Origin: Guptibacillus hwajinpoensis
GTDB lineage: Bacteria; Bacillota; Bacilli; Bacillales; Guptibacillaceae
Length of the DNA stretch: 64,000 nucleotides
Assembly: GCF_020524165.1 (NCBI RefSeq)
Contig: NZ_JAIVKU010000004.1
Coordinates: forward strand, 682,001 to 746,000
Direction: 5' to 3'
Made by a program: the position numbers and the translations under genes. Each line of letters opens with the position of its first letter. The stretch's first letter is position 1. Below are positions 26,244 through 34,359 of the stretch, one piece after another. The notes below the pieces were generated by a model. It was not told the origin of the DNA. It worked only from the letters and a program-made list of their open reading frames with translations, and did no database searches.

Positions 26244-26795
26244 CTACCTTTTCCATTTATACAGAATATCTTTATAATAAAATTCTGGAGAGATCACAAG
26301 TGTCATTTCTTTCGCATCTGTGTCAACAGGATAAATCAGCGCAATCCGAAATGAACTATCACTTTTCATCATAAATTTGTTCCAGCCATCTTGTTCAATA
26401 ATGACAAAATCCTCTGGCTCTATCTGAGAACCATTAACTTTTAGTTTTGAATAATATGGCTTGAAGTCGAGACCAGACTCTTGATTGTTTTTAGCGTAAA
26501 GTTCAAATCCTATGTACTCTTGTGATTGATCTAATTCTTTTAAATCTGCCTCTGCAGGAATTTCGTCCATCATATTAACTTCTAATCGAAAAAATTCATT
26601 GCCATCCATATCCTCCTCAACGTAAGGCTCACCAGGTTCATAATATTCTTGATCTGTATGAGTTTTTGCAGTAGGCGCTACAGTATCCACTGCTTCTATG
26701 CTCGTTTGATCTTCTCGAATCATGGTAAACCAGACACCTGAGAAAAAGACACCGATTAATAGTAATAAGGTAAATCCCAAAAGCCATCTTCCCAT
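26244..26795 (-). CDS. Hypothetical membrane-anchored protein
   Basis: This is a 183-aa protein with one N-terminal membrane helix (WLLGFTLLLLIGVFFSGVWF, residues 3-22). A Glu/Asp-rich extracytoplasmic part follows, ending in a beta-rich region (FRIALIYPVD, MTLVISPEFYY). The M at 26795 is chosen over the upstream M at 26846 because AAGGGAGAGA lies just before it and the hydrophobic segment then starts at residue 3. No lipobox is present. I do not recognise the family. The acidic outer domain is in keeping with a halotolerant or alkaliphilic host. Monocistronic. Confidence 0.75.
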   Translation of the reverse strand: MGRWLLGFTLLLLIGVFFSGVWFTMIREDQTSIEAVDTVAPTAKTHTDQEYYEPGEPYVEEDMDGNEFFRLEVNMMDEIPAEADLKELDQSQEYIGFELYAKNNQESGLDFKPYYSKLKVNGSQIEPEDFVIIEQDGWNKFMMKSDSSFRIALIYPVDTDAKEMTLVISPEFYYKDILYKWKR

Positions 26796-26850
26796 TATTC
26801 TCTCTCCCTTCATTGTGTAGACGAAGTAAGTAAGAAATGGTTGCATACAA

Positions 26851-26873
26851 AAAGCCGGCAGTGTGCCGGCTTT
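26851..26873 (-). terminator. Terminator of the aldo/keto reductase gene
   Basis: AAAGCCGGC/GCCGGCTTT hairpin followed by a T run on the minus strand, four bases after the stop codon. Confidence 0.85.
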
Positions 26874-26876
26874 AAA

Positions 26877-27704
26877 TTAAAAATCGAAGTTATCTGGATC
26901 AGGACCCATGCGTTCATTCTGATTTAATTCGTCAAGGGCTCTCATGTTATCTTGTGTTAATTCAAAATCAAAAACATCAAAGTTCTGTTTAATGCGTTCA
27001 GGATTTGAAGATTTAGGGATTGTAACGACTTCATGTTCAAGATCCCAGCGAATAATCACTTGAGCTGTTGACTTACCATGCTGTTCTGCAATTTCTTTTA
27101 CAATTTCATGATCCAACAGTTTCCCCTGGGCAAGCGGTGACCATGCCTCCATTTGAATTGAGTGCTGCTTGCAGTACTCACGAAGTTCTTTTTGATTTAG
27201 AAGTGGATGGAATTCTACCTGGTTAACCATTGGTTTAATTTCTGCATCTTTCAACAAATCCTCAAGGTGATGTGGATGGAAATTGCTGACTCCAATAGCA
27301 CGAACGCGACCATCGTTGTATAGCTTCTCCATCGCTTTCCACGTTTCTTTATATTTGCCTTCTACTGGCCAATGAATTAAGTAAAGATCTAGCGTATCAA
27401 TTCCTAGTTTAGAAACTGTATCATCGAATGCTTTAAGGGTCGAATCATAACCCTGGTCGTCATTCCAAACTTTTGAGGTTATAAATAGTTCTTCGCGGGG
27501 TGTGCTGTTTTCTTTTATAGCTGCCCCAACGCCCTCTTCATTTTTGTAAGCCGCTGCAGTATCAATCGCTTTATATCCTGCATCAATTGCAGCATTAACA
27601 GCTGTTTTAACTTCGTCATTGTTTTCCATTTTCCAGACACCAAGACCAAGCGTTGGCATTTCAACGCCGTTATGCAATGTTGTTTTTGTCCACTGTTTAG
27701 CCAT
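26877..27704 (-). CDS. Aldo/keto reductase (YvgN/YtbE-like)
   Basis: This is a 275-aa NADPH-dependent reductase of the AKR5 type. The catalytic tetrad is D46 (AIDTAAAY), Y51, K76 (TSKVWND) and H109 (LIHWPVEG). The NADPH-binding end IPKSSNPERIKQN is near 235. In B. subtilis the two closest proteins reduce glyoxal and methylglyoxal, so aldehyde detoxification is the likely job. Start ATG with GGAGGAG upstream. Single gene with a strong terminator. Confidence 0.9.
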   Translation of the reverse strand: MAKQWTKTTLHNGVEMPTLGLGVWKMENNDEVKTAVNAAIDAGYKAIDTAAAYKNEEGVGAAIKENSTPREELFITSKVWNDDQGYDSTLKAFDDTVSKLGIDTLDLYLIHWPVEGKYKETWKAMEKLYNDGRVRAIGVSNFHPHHLEDLLKDAEIKPMVNQVEFHPLLNQKELREYCKQHSIQMEAWSPLAQGKLLDHEIVKEIAEQHGKSTAQVIIRWDLEHEVVTIPKSSNPERIKQNFDVFDFELTQDNMRALDELNQNERMGPDPDNFDF

Positions 27705-27870
27705 TTGTAATCTCCTCCAATAGTCTTATGCTCACAAACAGACATTTCCCATTCTTATCATAATCTAATCATATTTTTACAATTTACTTTTCTCGGTTAG
27801 GAGAAAATCCCTCTATTACCAATTGTCTCTAAAATAGTGTAATGAACAATTCTTTAAGAACCAAAAAAAA

Positions 27871-27886
27871 CCATCCAAAAGGATGG
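27871..27886 (-). terminator. Terminator of the 44-aa ORF
   Basis: CCATCC-AAAA-GGATGG followed by eight T on the minus strand, starting right after the stop codon of the small gene. It supports that the small frame is a real transcription unit. Confidence 0.85.
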
Positions 27887-28021
27887 CTAGAATTTAGTGG
27901 GTTTCTGTTTTAATCTGGATTTTTTATTCGAGTGTGCGATTGGAGAAGTTTGTACTTTTTCTCTTTCAGCTTTCGCATCTTGTTCGAATGCTTGCATGCC
28001 TTTGCCAAACAATAGACTCAT
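27887..28021 (-). CDS. Small hypothetical protein, 44 aa
   Basis: ATG 28021 has AAGGAGG at ideal spacing, and the frame ends directly before a strong terminator. The product starts MSLLFGKGMQAFEQDAKAER and has a basic tail (SNKKSRLKQKPTKF). The first 12 residues are mildly hydrophobic and amphipathic. It has no known motif. With the adjacent 63-aa gene it fills a 400-bp stretch otherwise without genes. Coding is well supported, function unknown. Confidence 0.7.
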   Translation of the reverse strand: MSLLFGKGMQAFEQDAKAEREKVQTSPIAHSNKKSRLKQKPTKF

Positions 28022-28110
28022 GATTAATCCCTCCTTGTGTGTAACGTTAGTCCACCATTTCCGATTTTAATTCTTCTAAAACTTCATTTTTGAAATTTCT
28101 TCAAATAAAA

Positions 28111-28302
28111 TTATTGTTGTGAAAGGACGTTAGCCGTTTCACTACAATGAGATTGAACAGCTGTTAGTCCATCAAGTGATTGCTGTATTCTGTCCCTATT
28201 TTGTCCCTTCTCAACAGTTGATAAAGCTTGCTGTAAACAGCGACTGGCTTCTTCAAGAGCCTGACAGCTCTCCTGAACATATCCTCTGGCGTTTTTCTCC
28301 AT
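28111..28302 (-). CDS. Small helical hypothetical protein, 63 aa
   Basis: The start at ATG 28302 is preferred over an upstream M at 28362 because AAGGAG lies nine bases before it. The product is almost entirely helical with heptad-like spacing (CQALEEASRCLQQALSTVEK) and three cysteines (in ESCQ, SRCL and SHCS). It probably forms a small helical hairpin or dimer. The composition resembles small spore or stress proteins of bacilli, but no family is recognised. It lies between two terminator-bounded genes. Confidence 0.65.
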   Translation of the reverse strand: MEKNARGYVQESCQALEEASRCLQQALSTVEKGQNRDRIQQSLDGLTAVQSHCSETANVLSQQ

Positions 28303-28365
28303 GTTCTTCCACTCCTTTATGCCTTTAGACGTAGTTTCTGATAAATTCAGAATTTCATACAAAAA

Positions 28366-28386
28366 AACCAGCTATTTCAGCTGGTT
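28366..28386 (-). terminator. Terminator of the MOD1 protein gene
   Basis: AACCAGCT/AGCTGGTT hairpin with 5-nt loop and seven T on the minus strand, after the stop codon. Confidence 0.8.
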
Positions 28387-28392
28387 TTATCT

Positions 28393-29016
28393 CTACTGAT
28401 TTTCAACTTGTTTTTTAAGGTCTTCCAATTCTTCAACTAATTTCATGACCATCTCATCGCTGCGTTTTAACTCTTGACTTAATAGCGTAACGGTATCTTC
28501 TTCCCAAGTAAACGGATCCCCATTTTCAGGAGTAATTGGAAGATTTTCATAACGATCTCCCGATTCAATTCCTGGTTCAAATGCGATCATGACTTCACAA
28601 ACTGGATCTCCAAGTGCAATTCTTTGCCGAAGATTCACTTCTCCATACTTAAATTGCCTTGCTGCAATTCCTCCAAACACACTTGATGTCATGGTGCAAA
28701 GATGAGGAGCATTCATTACTTCTGCTCCAAATGGACAACGATGCGCCTTTACAATCACGTAAGAGGGAGTGACTTCAGTTATAAAAAATTCTCCGCCGAT
28801 CGAATTTTTTATATCAACAATCACCTTCGCATAATCATCTGGTGTCCATTCAAGATCATCGCGATAATTAGATTCGAGCCACTCTCCCGTTTTTATTCCA
28901 AGCTGTTTAATATATTCTTTTGCTGCAGGTCCAATTGCTCTATGATGAATATTAGCATATTGAGTAATTAACTTTGCAAGAAACGTGTTGGCTGTTAGTG
29001 GATGATATTGCTTCAT
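28393..29016 (-). CDS. Methanogen output domain 1 (MOD1)-like protein
   Basis: This is a 207-aa soluble protein. The central region carries the conserved cysteines and motifs of the MOD1 family: KAHRCPFG (about residue 92), PHLCTMTSSVFGGIAARQF (about 105-123) and LGDPVCEV (about 137). In this domain three cysteines are thought to bind a ligand or metal for sensing. The domain is often the output part of signalling proteins; here it is followed by a short coiled coil (LKRSDEMVMKLVEELEDLKK, about 183-202). There is no separate DNA-binding domain. Function unknown. Confidence 0.7.
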   Translation of the reverse strand: MKQYHPLTANTFLAKLITQYANIHHRAIGPAAKEYIKQLGIKTGEWLESNYRDDLEWTPDDYAKVIVDIKNSIGGEFFITEVTPSYVIVKAHRCPFGAEVMNAPHLCTMTSSVFGGIAARQFKYGEVNLRQRIALGDPVCEVMIAFEPGIESGDRYENLPITPENGDPFTWEEDTVTLLSQELKRSDEMVMKLVEELEDLKKQVENQ

Positions 29017-29093
29017 GAGACAATCACACTCATCACCAGACCCTTTCTATTTTCTTCTATCATAGAATGTTTTGTTAGCAATGGAAAGTTTCA

Positions 29094-30404
29094 TTACTCT
29101 TTTACTTCAAATTGTTGGAAGATATTTCCTTCAAGGACAGGATAAATCTCCTTGCCTAACAGTTCATTAATAATGATTTTATTGCGATTAACCGCAAGAC
29201 CTAAGTTGGTTGATCCCACTCCGTGCGTATGTTGCATGCCACTGTGGACAAAGATCGTTGAATTTGAATCCTTCTTCAAACGAAGACGGTAATCCTTTGT
29301 TACTTGATACCGACCTTTTTCATCCCACTCAATGAGTTCATTAAGATCTTCAAGACACTTCGGAATTAAAGGACGGTATCCTGTTCCAGCGACAACGACT
29401 TCACTTTCCAATAAGAATTTTTTATCTTTCTGCCACTGACGACATTCTAACTCATAACCAGTACCGTCCTCCTTTTCTCTAAGTCCATTGATTTCGGTTA
29501 AAGGCATTAACGTCACATCCATCGTTACGCCGCCTACAGACTGCTCATACAAAAGGTTATATATATCAGTAATCGTATGTGGACTGATTCCTTTATATAA
29601 AAGTTGCTGACCACTGAAAATGTCATCTTTTTGATGTTGAGGAAGATCATAAAAATAATTAACGTACTCCGGTGAAAAGTGTTCCAGGCTTAATCTCGTC
29701 TCCTCCATTGGGAAAAAACCTTGAGAACGGGTGATCCAATTTAATGAATAACCTTGTTCAGGTCGATCTTTTAGAAGTTCACGAAAAATCTCTGCAGAAC
29801 TTTGACCAGACCCGATCACAGTAATGCTTTTCGCCTCTTTACATCGATCAGTATGCTCAAGGAAAGTAGAAGAGTGAAAAACATCATTTTCGTTCATCCC
29901 CTGAAGCGATGTAGGTAAAGAAGGCACAGTTCCAACGCCTAAAATAATATTTTTAGCGAAATACTTCGTCACTTCTCCTGAATCAACATTTTCACTAATC
30001 ACTTCATAATGTTCAACAGGATTTCCTACAGGCATGATACTCGTTACTTTCGTACCAAATTGGCAACTCTCCAACTGATTAGCTGCCCACTGGCAATAAT
30101 GGTTATACTCATTTCGTGGCATTTCAAGTCGTTGCAAGAAATAAAAGTTATATAAGCGGTTTTGATGTTTCAAATAGTTTAAATAACTATAAGGATTCGT
30201 TGGGTCCGCCATTGTGACAAGATCTGCCATGAATGGTACCTGTAATCTAGTTCCTTCAATTAACATACCAGGATGCCAATCAAATTCTGATTTCTGATCA
30301 AAAAATAATGCATTAACTTCATTTATTGGATCTAACAGTGCTGCCAGTCCTAAATTAAATGGGCCAATTCCTACACCGATTAAGTCATAAGTATTCTCTC
30401 TCAT
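29094..30404 (-). CDS. L-lysine/L-ornithine N-monooxygenase (IucD/SidA/PvdA family)
   Basis: This is a 436-aa FAD/NADPH enzyme that hydroxylates the side-chain amine of lysine or ornithine for hydroxamate siderophores. FAD loop GIGPFNLGLAAL is at residues 11-22, substrate-side WHPGM near 43, NADPH loop GSGQSSAEIF near 198, and the C-terminal ATGY-type motif AGTGYRP near 355. There is no NRPS, NIS synthetase or acyltransferase nearby, so the rest of the pathway is elsewhere or absent. The start ATG lies just after AAGGATAGGG. Confidence 0.88.
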   Translation of the reverse strand: MRENTYDLIGVGIGPFNLGLAALLDPINEVNALFFDQKSEFDWHPGMLIEGTRLQVPFMADLVTMADPTNPYSYLNYLKHQNRLYNFYFLQRLEMPRNEYNHYCQWAANQLESCQFGTKVTSIMPVGNPVEHYEVISENVDSGEVTKYFAKNIILGVGTVPSLPTSLQGMNENDVFHSSTFLEHTDRCKEAKSITVIGSGQSSAEIFRELLKDRPEQGYSLNWITRSQGFFPMEETRLSLEHFSPEYVNYFYDLPQHQKDDIFSGQQLLYKGISPHTITDIYNLLYEQSVGGVTMDVTLMPLTEINGLREKEDGTGYELECRQWQKDKKFLLESEVVVAGTGYRPLIPKCLEDLNELIEWDEKGRYQVTKDYRLRLKKDSNSTIFVHSGMQHTHGVGSTNLGLAVNRNKIIINELLGKEIYPVLEGNIFQQFEVKE

Positions 30405-30487
30405 CCTACCCTATCCTTTCTAATCTTCAACTTCTCTCTTTCTTAAGTATATCAGAAATTAACTTTTCAGGTTTTTCAGTCAAAAAA

Positions 30488-30508
30488 AAAGACAGCCACG
30501 CTGTCTTT
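30488..30508 (-). terminator. Terminator of the DUF4395 gene
   Basis: AAAGACAGC/GCTGTCTTT hairpin overlapping the stop codon, with a T run on the minus strand. Confidence 0.8.
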
Positions 30509-30926
30509 AAGAATGCTGTGACCGTCTATATTGATATTGTTTCCACTGAAAACGAACAAAACAACCTACACAGAAACCTAGAATTGCAATAAAGGAAGCT
30601 AATGCTACTAAGACTGCAGCAGTAATAGCTAACCACTCAATAGAGAGTAAATGAGAAATTAAGGAAATGGCAAGAAGTGATACCGCAATTTTTTGATTGA
30701 AATTTTGTTGATCCACATCTTCAGGGATATAGTGATGAAGCGATTTCTTGAGAAATAACTTCCCTGTTTTCATAACCGGATTGAATTGGAGAATTAAACC
30801 CATTAAGCCTGCAACAAGCGGTACGGCTAGAAAAGTCCAATGTGAAAAGAAAACATATGCTGTTGCAAATAGAAAGATAAACGATTGATTTAATCGAACA
30901 AGTGGTCTTGGTATTGATGAAGGCAC
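30507..30926 (-). CDS. DUF4395 membrane protein
   Basis: This is a 139-aa protein with four hydrophobic segments. Family signs are IPRPLVRLNQ near the N terminus, which resembles the core of the DUF4395 family, and FCVGCFVRF near residue 122 with a C-x-x-C pair at the membrane. DUF4395 proteins often occur near thiol or sulfur-transfer genes, but here the neighbours are the N-monooxygenase and the NOS operon. Start GTG 30926 with AAAGG upstream. Function unknown. Confidence 0.75.
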   Translation of the reverse strand: MPSSIPRPLVRLNQSFIFLFATAYVFFSHWTFLAVPLVAGLMGLILQFNPVMKTGKLFLKKSLHHYIPEDVDQQNFNQKIAVSLLAISLISHLLSIEWLAITAAVLVALASFIAILGFCVGCFVRFQWKQYQYRRSQHS

Positions 30927-31013
30927 GTTAAATCCAACCTTTCATATAGGAATATATCTAAATCCTAGCATACCGTTTTTTTTATCGCTTGTATAGTGAT
31001 TCGCTCATAAGAA

Positions 31014-31035
31014 AAACCCACCATAACGTGGGTTT
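31014..31035 (-). terminator. Terminator of the nos operon
   Basis: AAACCCAC/GTGGGTTT hairpin overlapping the stop of the ABM gene, followed by TTTTTCTT on the minus strand. Confidence 0.8.
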
Positions 31036-31330
31036 AGTTATCAGATTGAAGGGGAGCAAGATGCTCCATCTCTACACTTTCAAGAAATGGATCCATTAAT
31101 GACGTGAATTTTTCAAATCGATGAGATGACATAAAGCCTTCAGTGTGCGAGACAAGAGTCTCCCATTCAATGAAAATGACGTATTTACGCTCTGTTTCAA
31201 TTGATTTCAACAAGCGATAAGAGATGTACCCTTCTGTTTCTGCAACATAACGTACAGCTTCTTTAAAAATCGCTTCAAATTTCGATTCAAGACCTTCATG
31301 AATGGTGAAATAAGCTTTTTCAATAACCAA
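31034..31330 (-). CDS. Antibiotic-biosynthesis-monooxygenase (ABM) domain protein
   Basis: This is a 98-aa dimeric ferredoxin-like alpha-beta barrel protein. The order beta (IEKAYFTI), helix with EAVRYVAETEGYISYRLLKS, beta (YVIFIEWET), helix HTEGFMSSHRFEKF fits ABM/heme-degrading IsdG-like proteins. The IsdG N-W-H triad is not clearly present. It starts at TTG 31330, 19 bp after the nos stop codon and behind GAGGAA, and both share the terminator. It is therefore co-expressed with nitric oxide synthase. A role in NO-related or heme chemistry is inference from location. Confidence 0.8.
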   Translation of the reverse strand: MVIEKAYFTIHEGLESKFEAIFKEAVRYVAETEGYISYRLLKSIETERKYVIFIEWETLVSHTEGFMSSHRFEKFTSLMDPFLESVEMEHLAPLQSDN

Positions 31331-31349
31331 GTTTCTTCCTCACTTTTCT

Positions 31350-32417
31350 TTAATATGGTTTTGATTGATAAAAGTAATTCGGAGTTACAATTTTGTTTTT
31401 GTAAGGTTTATGGAAAATGTGAGTAGTAGCTGGCGACACAGGTGGAATTAGCCAAGTCCAATTTCCAGTCACCTCTCGCTCCGCCTTCTCTTCATTTTGC
31501 TCGAACTTTTGAAATTGTTTTGCAGCTGTATGATGATCTACAATGCTTACTCCAGCAAGTTGATAGGAATAAAGCACCGCTCGATTTAACTCAACTAATG
31601 CTCGGTCTTTCCATAATGTTGCATTGGAACTTGTATCAAGATTCATCAGTTTTGCTACATCCGGCAATAAATTGTACCGGTTCGTGTCTGCCAGATTTCT
31701 TGCCCCGATTTCCGTTCCCATATACCATCCATTAAATGGTGCAGCATTGTAATGAATGCCTCCGATTTCCAAACGCATATCTGAAATAATAGGCACACCA
31801 TACCAACGAACATTAAGTGGAGCAAAGTCGTATTCCGGGTGCTGAATGTCAACTTGACGCACTTCTTCCTTTGGGATTTCAACAATATTTGGCGTTTCAC
31901 CTTCGAGTGAGAAAACAAGTGGAAGTACATCATGTGCAGTTCCTTTCCCTTGCCAGCCGAGTTTCATCACTTCCTTAGTAAAAACGACCGAATCCGGATC
32001 ACCAACGATACCTTCCTCCGTTTCATAACCAGCATAGCGTATGAGTTGATGATTCCAAATCCGAACCATGCCAGGTTGAAAAATCGTAATGGTTGGTTTT
32101 ATCTTTCCTCCATTGGTAGCCATTCGAATATGGTGCAAGAGTGCACTTGTTACTTCTTCGGAAGTCGTAGCATATCGCGCATCCAAAACTGTCATCGTAT
32201 TCCAAAAAAGTCGTCCAATGCATTTATTGCTGTTTCTCCATGCCATCTTAGCACCGTGAGACAATTCTTTATATGTATGTGTATAGGAACCTGTTTTCAT
32301 TATTTCGTTCTTTATTTCCTTTTTTCGTTCATTTAAGCGTGATGGTTCTACCCCTAACTCTTGATAGGCCTGATCTATAAAATCAAATGCATTTTGAACC
32401 AATTGCTCAATTTCCAT
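31350..32417 (-). CDS. nos: Bacterial nitric oxide synthase, oxygenase domain
   Basis: This is a 355-aa heme-thiolate enzyme that makes NO and citrulline from L-arginine. The proximal Cys is C66 in [11 protein letters not shown]. The arginine-binding Glu lies in [12 protein letters not shown] (about residue 244), and pterin-site residues lie in the C-terminal [19 protein letters not shown] segment. It lacks the reductase domain and N-terminal hook of animal NOS, as usual for Bacillus NOS. Bacterial NOS protects against oxidative stress and antibiotics. ATG 32417 follows AGGAGG, which sits in a small hairpin loop. Confidence 0.97.
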   Translation of the reverse strand: MEIEQLVQNAFDFIDQAYQELGVEPSRLNERKKEIKNEIMKTGSYTHTYKELSHGAKMAWRNSNKCIGRLFWNTMTVLDARYATTSEEVTSALLHHIRMATNGGKIKPTITIFQPGMVRIWNHQLIRYAGYETEEGIVGDPDSVVFTKEVMKLGWQGKGTAHDVLPLVFSLEGETPNIVEIPKEEVRQVDIQHPEYDFAPLNVRWYGVPIISDMRLEIGGIHYNAAPFNGWYMGTEIGARNLADTNRYNLLPDVAKLMNLDTSSNATLWKDRALVELNRAVLYSYQLAGVSIVDHHTAAKQFQKFEQNEEKAEREVTGNWTWLIPPVSPATTHIFHKPYKNKIVTPNYFYQSKPY

Positions 32418-32418
32418 T

Positions 32419-32443
32419 GTCTCAACCTCCTATAGCCTGAGAC
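32419..32443 (-). promoter_or_regulatory. Stem-loop enclosing the nos ribosome binding site
   Basis: On the minus strand GTCTCA pairs with TGAGAC two bases before the nos ATG, leaving AGGAGG in the 13-nt loop. This could modulate translation start. Confidence 0.4.
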
Positions 32444-32504
32444 GGTTGCAAAACCTCATCTTAAGCTCGTAATAAATGAATAAATTTCTAATGATCCAAA
32501 TGTC

Positions 32505-32512
32505 ATTATAGC
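32505..32512 (-). promoter_or_regulatory. Candidate extended -10 box of nos
   Basis: The minus strand reads TGTGCTATAATG about 90 bp upstream of the nos start: a consensus TATAAT, but with TG two bases further out than the ideal. No clear -35 box. Confidence 0.4.
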
Positions 32513-32580
32513 ACAACCTCCAATGTCAGAACGAATTACGCAAGGTCCTCGCTTCAATTAATAAATGCAATGTGGAATAG

Positions 32581-32609
32581 TTTACAGATGGTGAAATGTC
32601 GTGTAGGAT
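32581..32609 (+). promoter_or_regulatory. Candidate promoter of the YeeE/TsuA-type transporter
   Basis: TTTACA and TAGGAT are separated by 17 bp, 48 bp before the start codon, a fair match to a vegetative promoter. Confidence 0.4.
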
Positions 32610-32656
32610 ATACAAATCAATCCATACTAAAAACATCGGAATGAGGTGCATTATGC

Positions 32657-33898
32657 ATGATGGAACAGCCTGTTCACTCTTCTAAAACAAATTTACAATT
32701 ACCTTTCTTAAAAGCACCCCAGAAACCAGTTTTAACTGTAGGATTACTGGTCATTGGTGTTCTCGCATTTATCTTGTGGGTCGGTCAGGGTATTCAACAA
32801 TTAGTCCTATTTGGCTTAGGTTTATTACTCGGTTTTTGCCTATTACATGCAAGATTTGGCTTCACTTCGGCTTTTAGGCAATTACTAAGTGTAGGAAACG
32901 GAACAGCACTACAATCGCATATGCTTATGCTGGCAGTGGCTAGCACGCTGTTTGCACCCATCCTTTCAAACGGATTCGGATTATTTGGAACGACCCCAAG
33001 TGGATATGTCTTTCCTGTTGGGACAAGCGTTGTCGTAGGATCATTTCTATTTGGAATAGGGATGCAGCTCGGAGGAGGGTGCGCGTCGGGCACGCTCTAT
33101 ACGGTCGGATGGGGGAAAACTGAAATGCTGCTTACACTTTTCGGTTTTATAATCGGATCCGTTATCGGTGCCTGGCACTTTGACTTTTGGGTAAATCAAA
33201 TGCCGTCATTTCAAGCCATTTCTCTAGCGGAAGATACTGGACTCGGCTACTTTGGTGCTTGGATCGTACAGCTATTCTTGTTTGCGATTATTTTCTTTGT
33301 TGTTCAGTTCATTGCGAAAAAACGAAAACCGCCGAAAATCAAACCTCTTCCCACTACATCAGGATGGAAACGAATTTTTCGTGGCTCGTGGCCAATTTGG
33401 ACCGCAGCTATAGCATTAGGTGTCTTAAATGCACTTACGTTAATTTCACGCGGTAACCCATGGGGAATTACCTCAGCTTTTGCTCTATGGGGATCAAAAA
33501 TTGCTTTGTATCTTGGAATTGATGTAACAGAATGGGGGTATTGGTCAGGTGCTAAAGGAGAAGCCCTTCAACAATCAATCCTTACTGATTCAACCAGTGT
33601 CATGAACTTTGGTGTGATACTCGGAGCATTCGTGGCAGCTGGAGCAGGTGGTGCTTTTGTAATGAGAAGAGTGCCTCTTAAATTAGCAGCCGCGTCAATT
33701 ATTGGTGGTTTATTGATGGGCTATGGAGCAAGGTTAGCATTTGGTTGTAATATTGGCGCATATTTCGGGGGCATTGCATCCTTCAGTCTACACGGCTGGG
33801 TTTGGATGATTGTAGCACTTGCAGGTTCTTACCTTGCTCTCTATTTACGACCACTTTTTGGATTAAAAAATCCAAATAAGAATGATCAATTTTGTTAA
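32657..33898 (+). CDS. YeeE/YedE (TsuA-type) sulfur transporter
   Basis: This is a 413-aa membrane protein formed by two related halves, each with a conserved cysteine motif: GGGCASGTLYTVG (about residue 140) and FGCNIGAYFGGI (about 362). In the thiosulfate transporter TsuA, three such cysteines relay thiosulfate through the membrane, and two are clearly present here. A long hydrophilic stretch with KKRKPPKIKP joins the halves. It may import thiosulfate or another sulfur species. No TusA/TsuB-like gene follows. Two adjacent ATG codons offer the start. Confidence 0.85.
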   Translation: MMEQPVHSSKTNLQLPFLKAPQKPVLTVGLLVIGVLAFILWVGQGIQQLVLFGLGLLLGFCLLHARFGFTSAFRQLLSVGNGTALQSHMLMLAVASTLFAPILSNGFGLFGTTPSGYVFPVGTSVVVGSFLFGIGMQLGGGCASGTLYTVGWGKTEMLLTLFGFIIGSVIGAWHFDFWVNQMPSFQAISLAEDTGLGYFGAWIVQLFLFAIIFFVVQFIAKKRKPPKIKPLPTTSGWKRIFRGSWPIWTAAIALGVLNALTLISRGNPWGITSAFALWGSKIALYLGIDVTEWGYWSGAKGEALQQSILTDSTSVMNFGVILGAFVAAGAGGAFVMRRVPLKLAAASIIGGLLMGYGARLAFGCNIGAYFGGIASFSLHGWVWMIVALAGSYLALYLRPLFGLKNPNKNDQFC

Positions 33899-33906
33899 GC
33901 GAATCA

Positions 33907-33935
33907 AGGGACATTGGTGTTTATTCAATGTCCCT
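33907..33935 (+). terminator. Hairpin downstream of the transporter
   Basis: AGGGACATTG/CAATGTCCCT, 10-bp perfect arms, 9 bp after the stop codon. It lacks a T run and is followed by a far longer hairpin. Confidence 0.5.
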
Positions 33936-33944
33936 CTATTATGT

Positions 33945-34004
33945 AATAGCCATGAAGTAAAAAACCAGATCAAATATGATCTGGTTTTTTACTTCATGGC
34001 TATT
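33945..34004. terminator. 60-bp near-perfect palindrome, probable bidirectional terminator
   Basis: Two perfectly complementary 28-bp arms surround the 4-nt loop AATA. The inner part (CCAGATCA...TGATCTGG then TTTTTT) is a standard terminator core. The outer part extends the pairing through the run of A/T. It lies between convergent genes and reaches the stop codon of the DUF6501 gene. Confidence 0.8.
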
Positions 34005-34210
34005 TATTCTACTTCTTCAAAATACTCTTTGTAAAAACCACCGATTTTCCCGCTATTGTCTACAACAAATAAGAACTCTTCCGTTTCATTTTTCACTTCA
34101 TAGGTTTTTCCTTCGGTTAGCACGCGGTTAACCATGTATTTCTTTGCATCAGTATGTACGCATTTTACCTTTTTTATTGTTGCTGAATCTTTCCATGTTT
34201 GATGAATCAA
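34004..34210 (-). CDS. DUF6501 family protein
   Basis: This is a 68-aa protein. I place the start at TTG 34210, where AGGGGTG lies six bases upstream. The product then begins IHQTWKDSATIKKVKCVHTD, as in DUF6501 proteins of bacilli. A longer frame from 34306 would add 32 residues without family likeness. The core KTYEVKNETEEFLFVVDNSGK and the C-terminal GGFYKEYFEEV suggest a small SH3-like beta barrel. Function unknown. Confidence 0.75.
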   Translation of the reverse strand: MIHQTWKDSATIKKVKCVHTDAKKYMVNRVLTEGKTYEVKNETEEFLFVVDNSGKIGGFYKEYFEEVE

Positions 34211-34327
34211 CTTGTTCACCCCTTTCAACTTTCTTTCTATTCTACATGACAGGAGCGATAAGTTAAAGCATGGAGCTAATCCACTTCCTTGTTTATGAAA
34301 AGACACTTCTCACCTTGAAGAAAAAAG

Positions 34328-34351
34328 AACCTGGATCCTAGGATCCAGGTT
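34328..34351 (-). terminator. Terminator of odhAB
   Basis: A 24-bp perfect palindrome centred on CCTAGG follows the odhB stop by 8 bp. CTTTTTTCTTC follows on the minus strand. Confidence 0.85.
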
Positions 34352-34359
34352 CGAACGTT

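Noticed and set aside
31932..32336. 134-codon plus-strand frame inside nos
   Set aside because: Lies antisense to a well-supported gene with no start signals; a compositional shadow.
32418..32656. SAM or other sulfur riboswitch ahead of the YeeE/TsuA-type transporter
   Set aside because: The region holds two promoters and the nos hairpin but no S-box or similar conserved elements.
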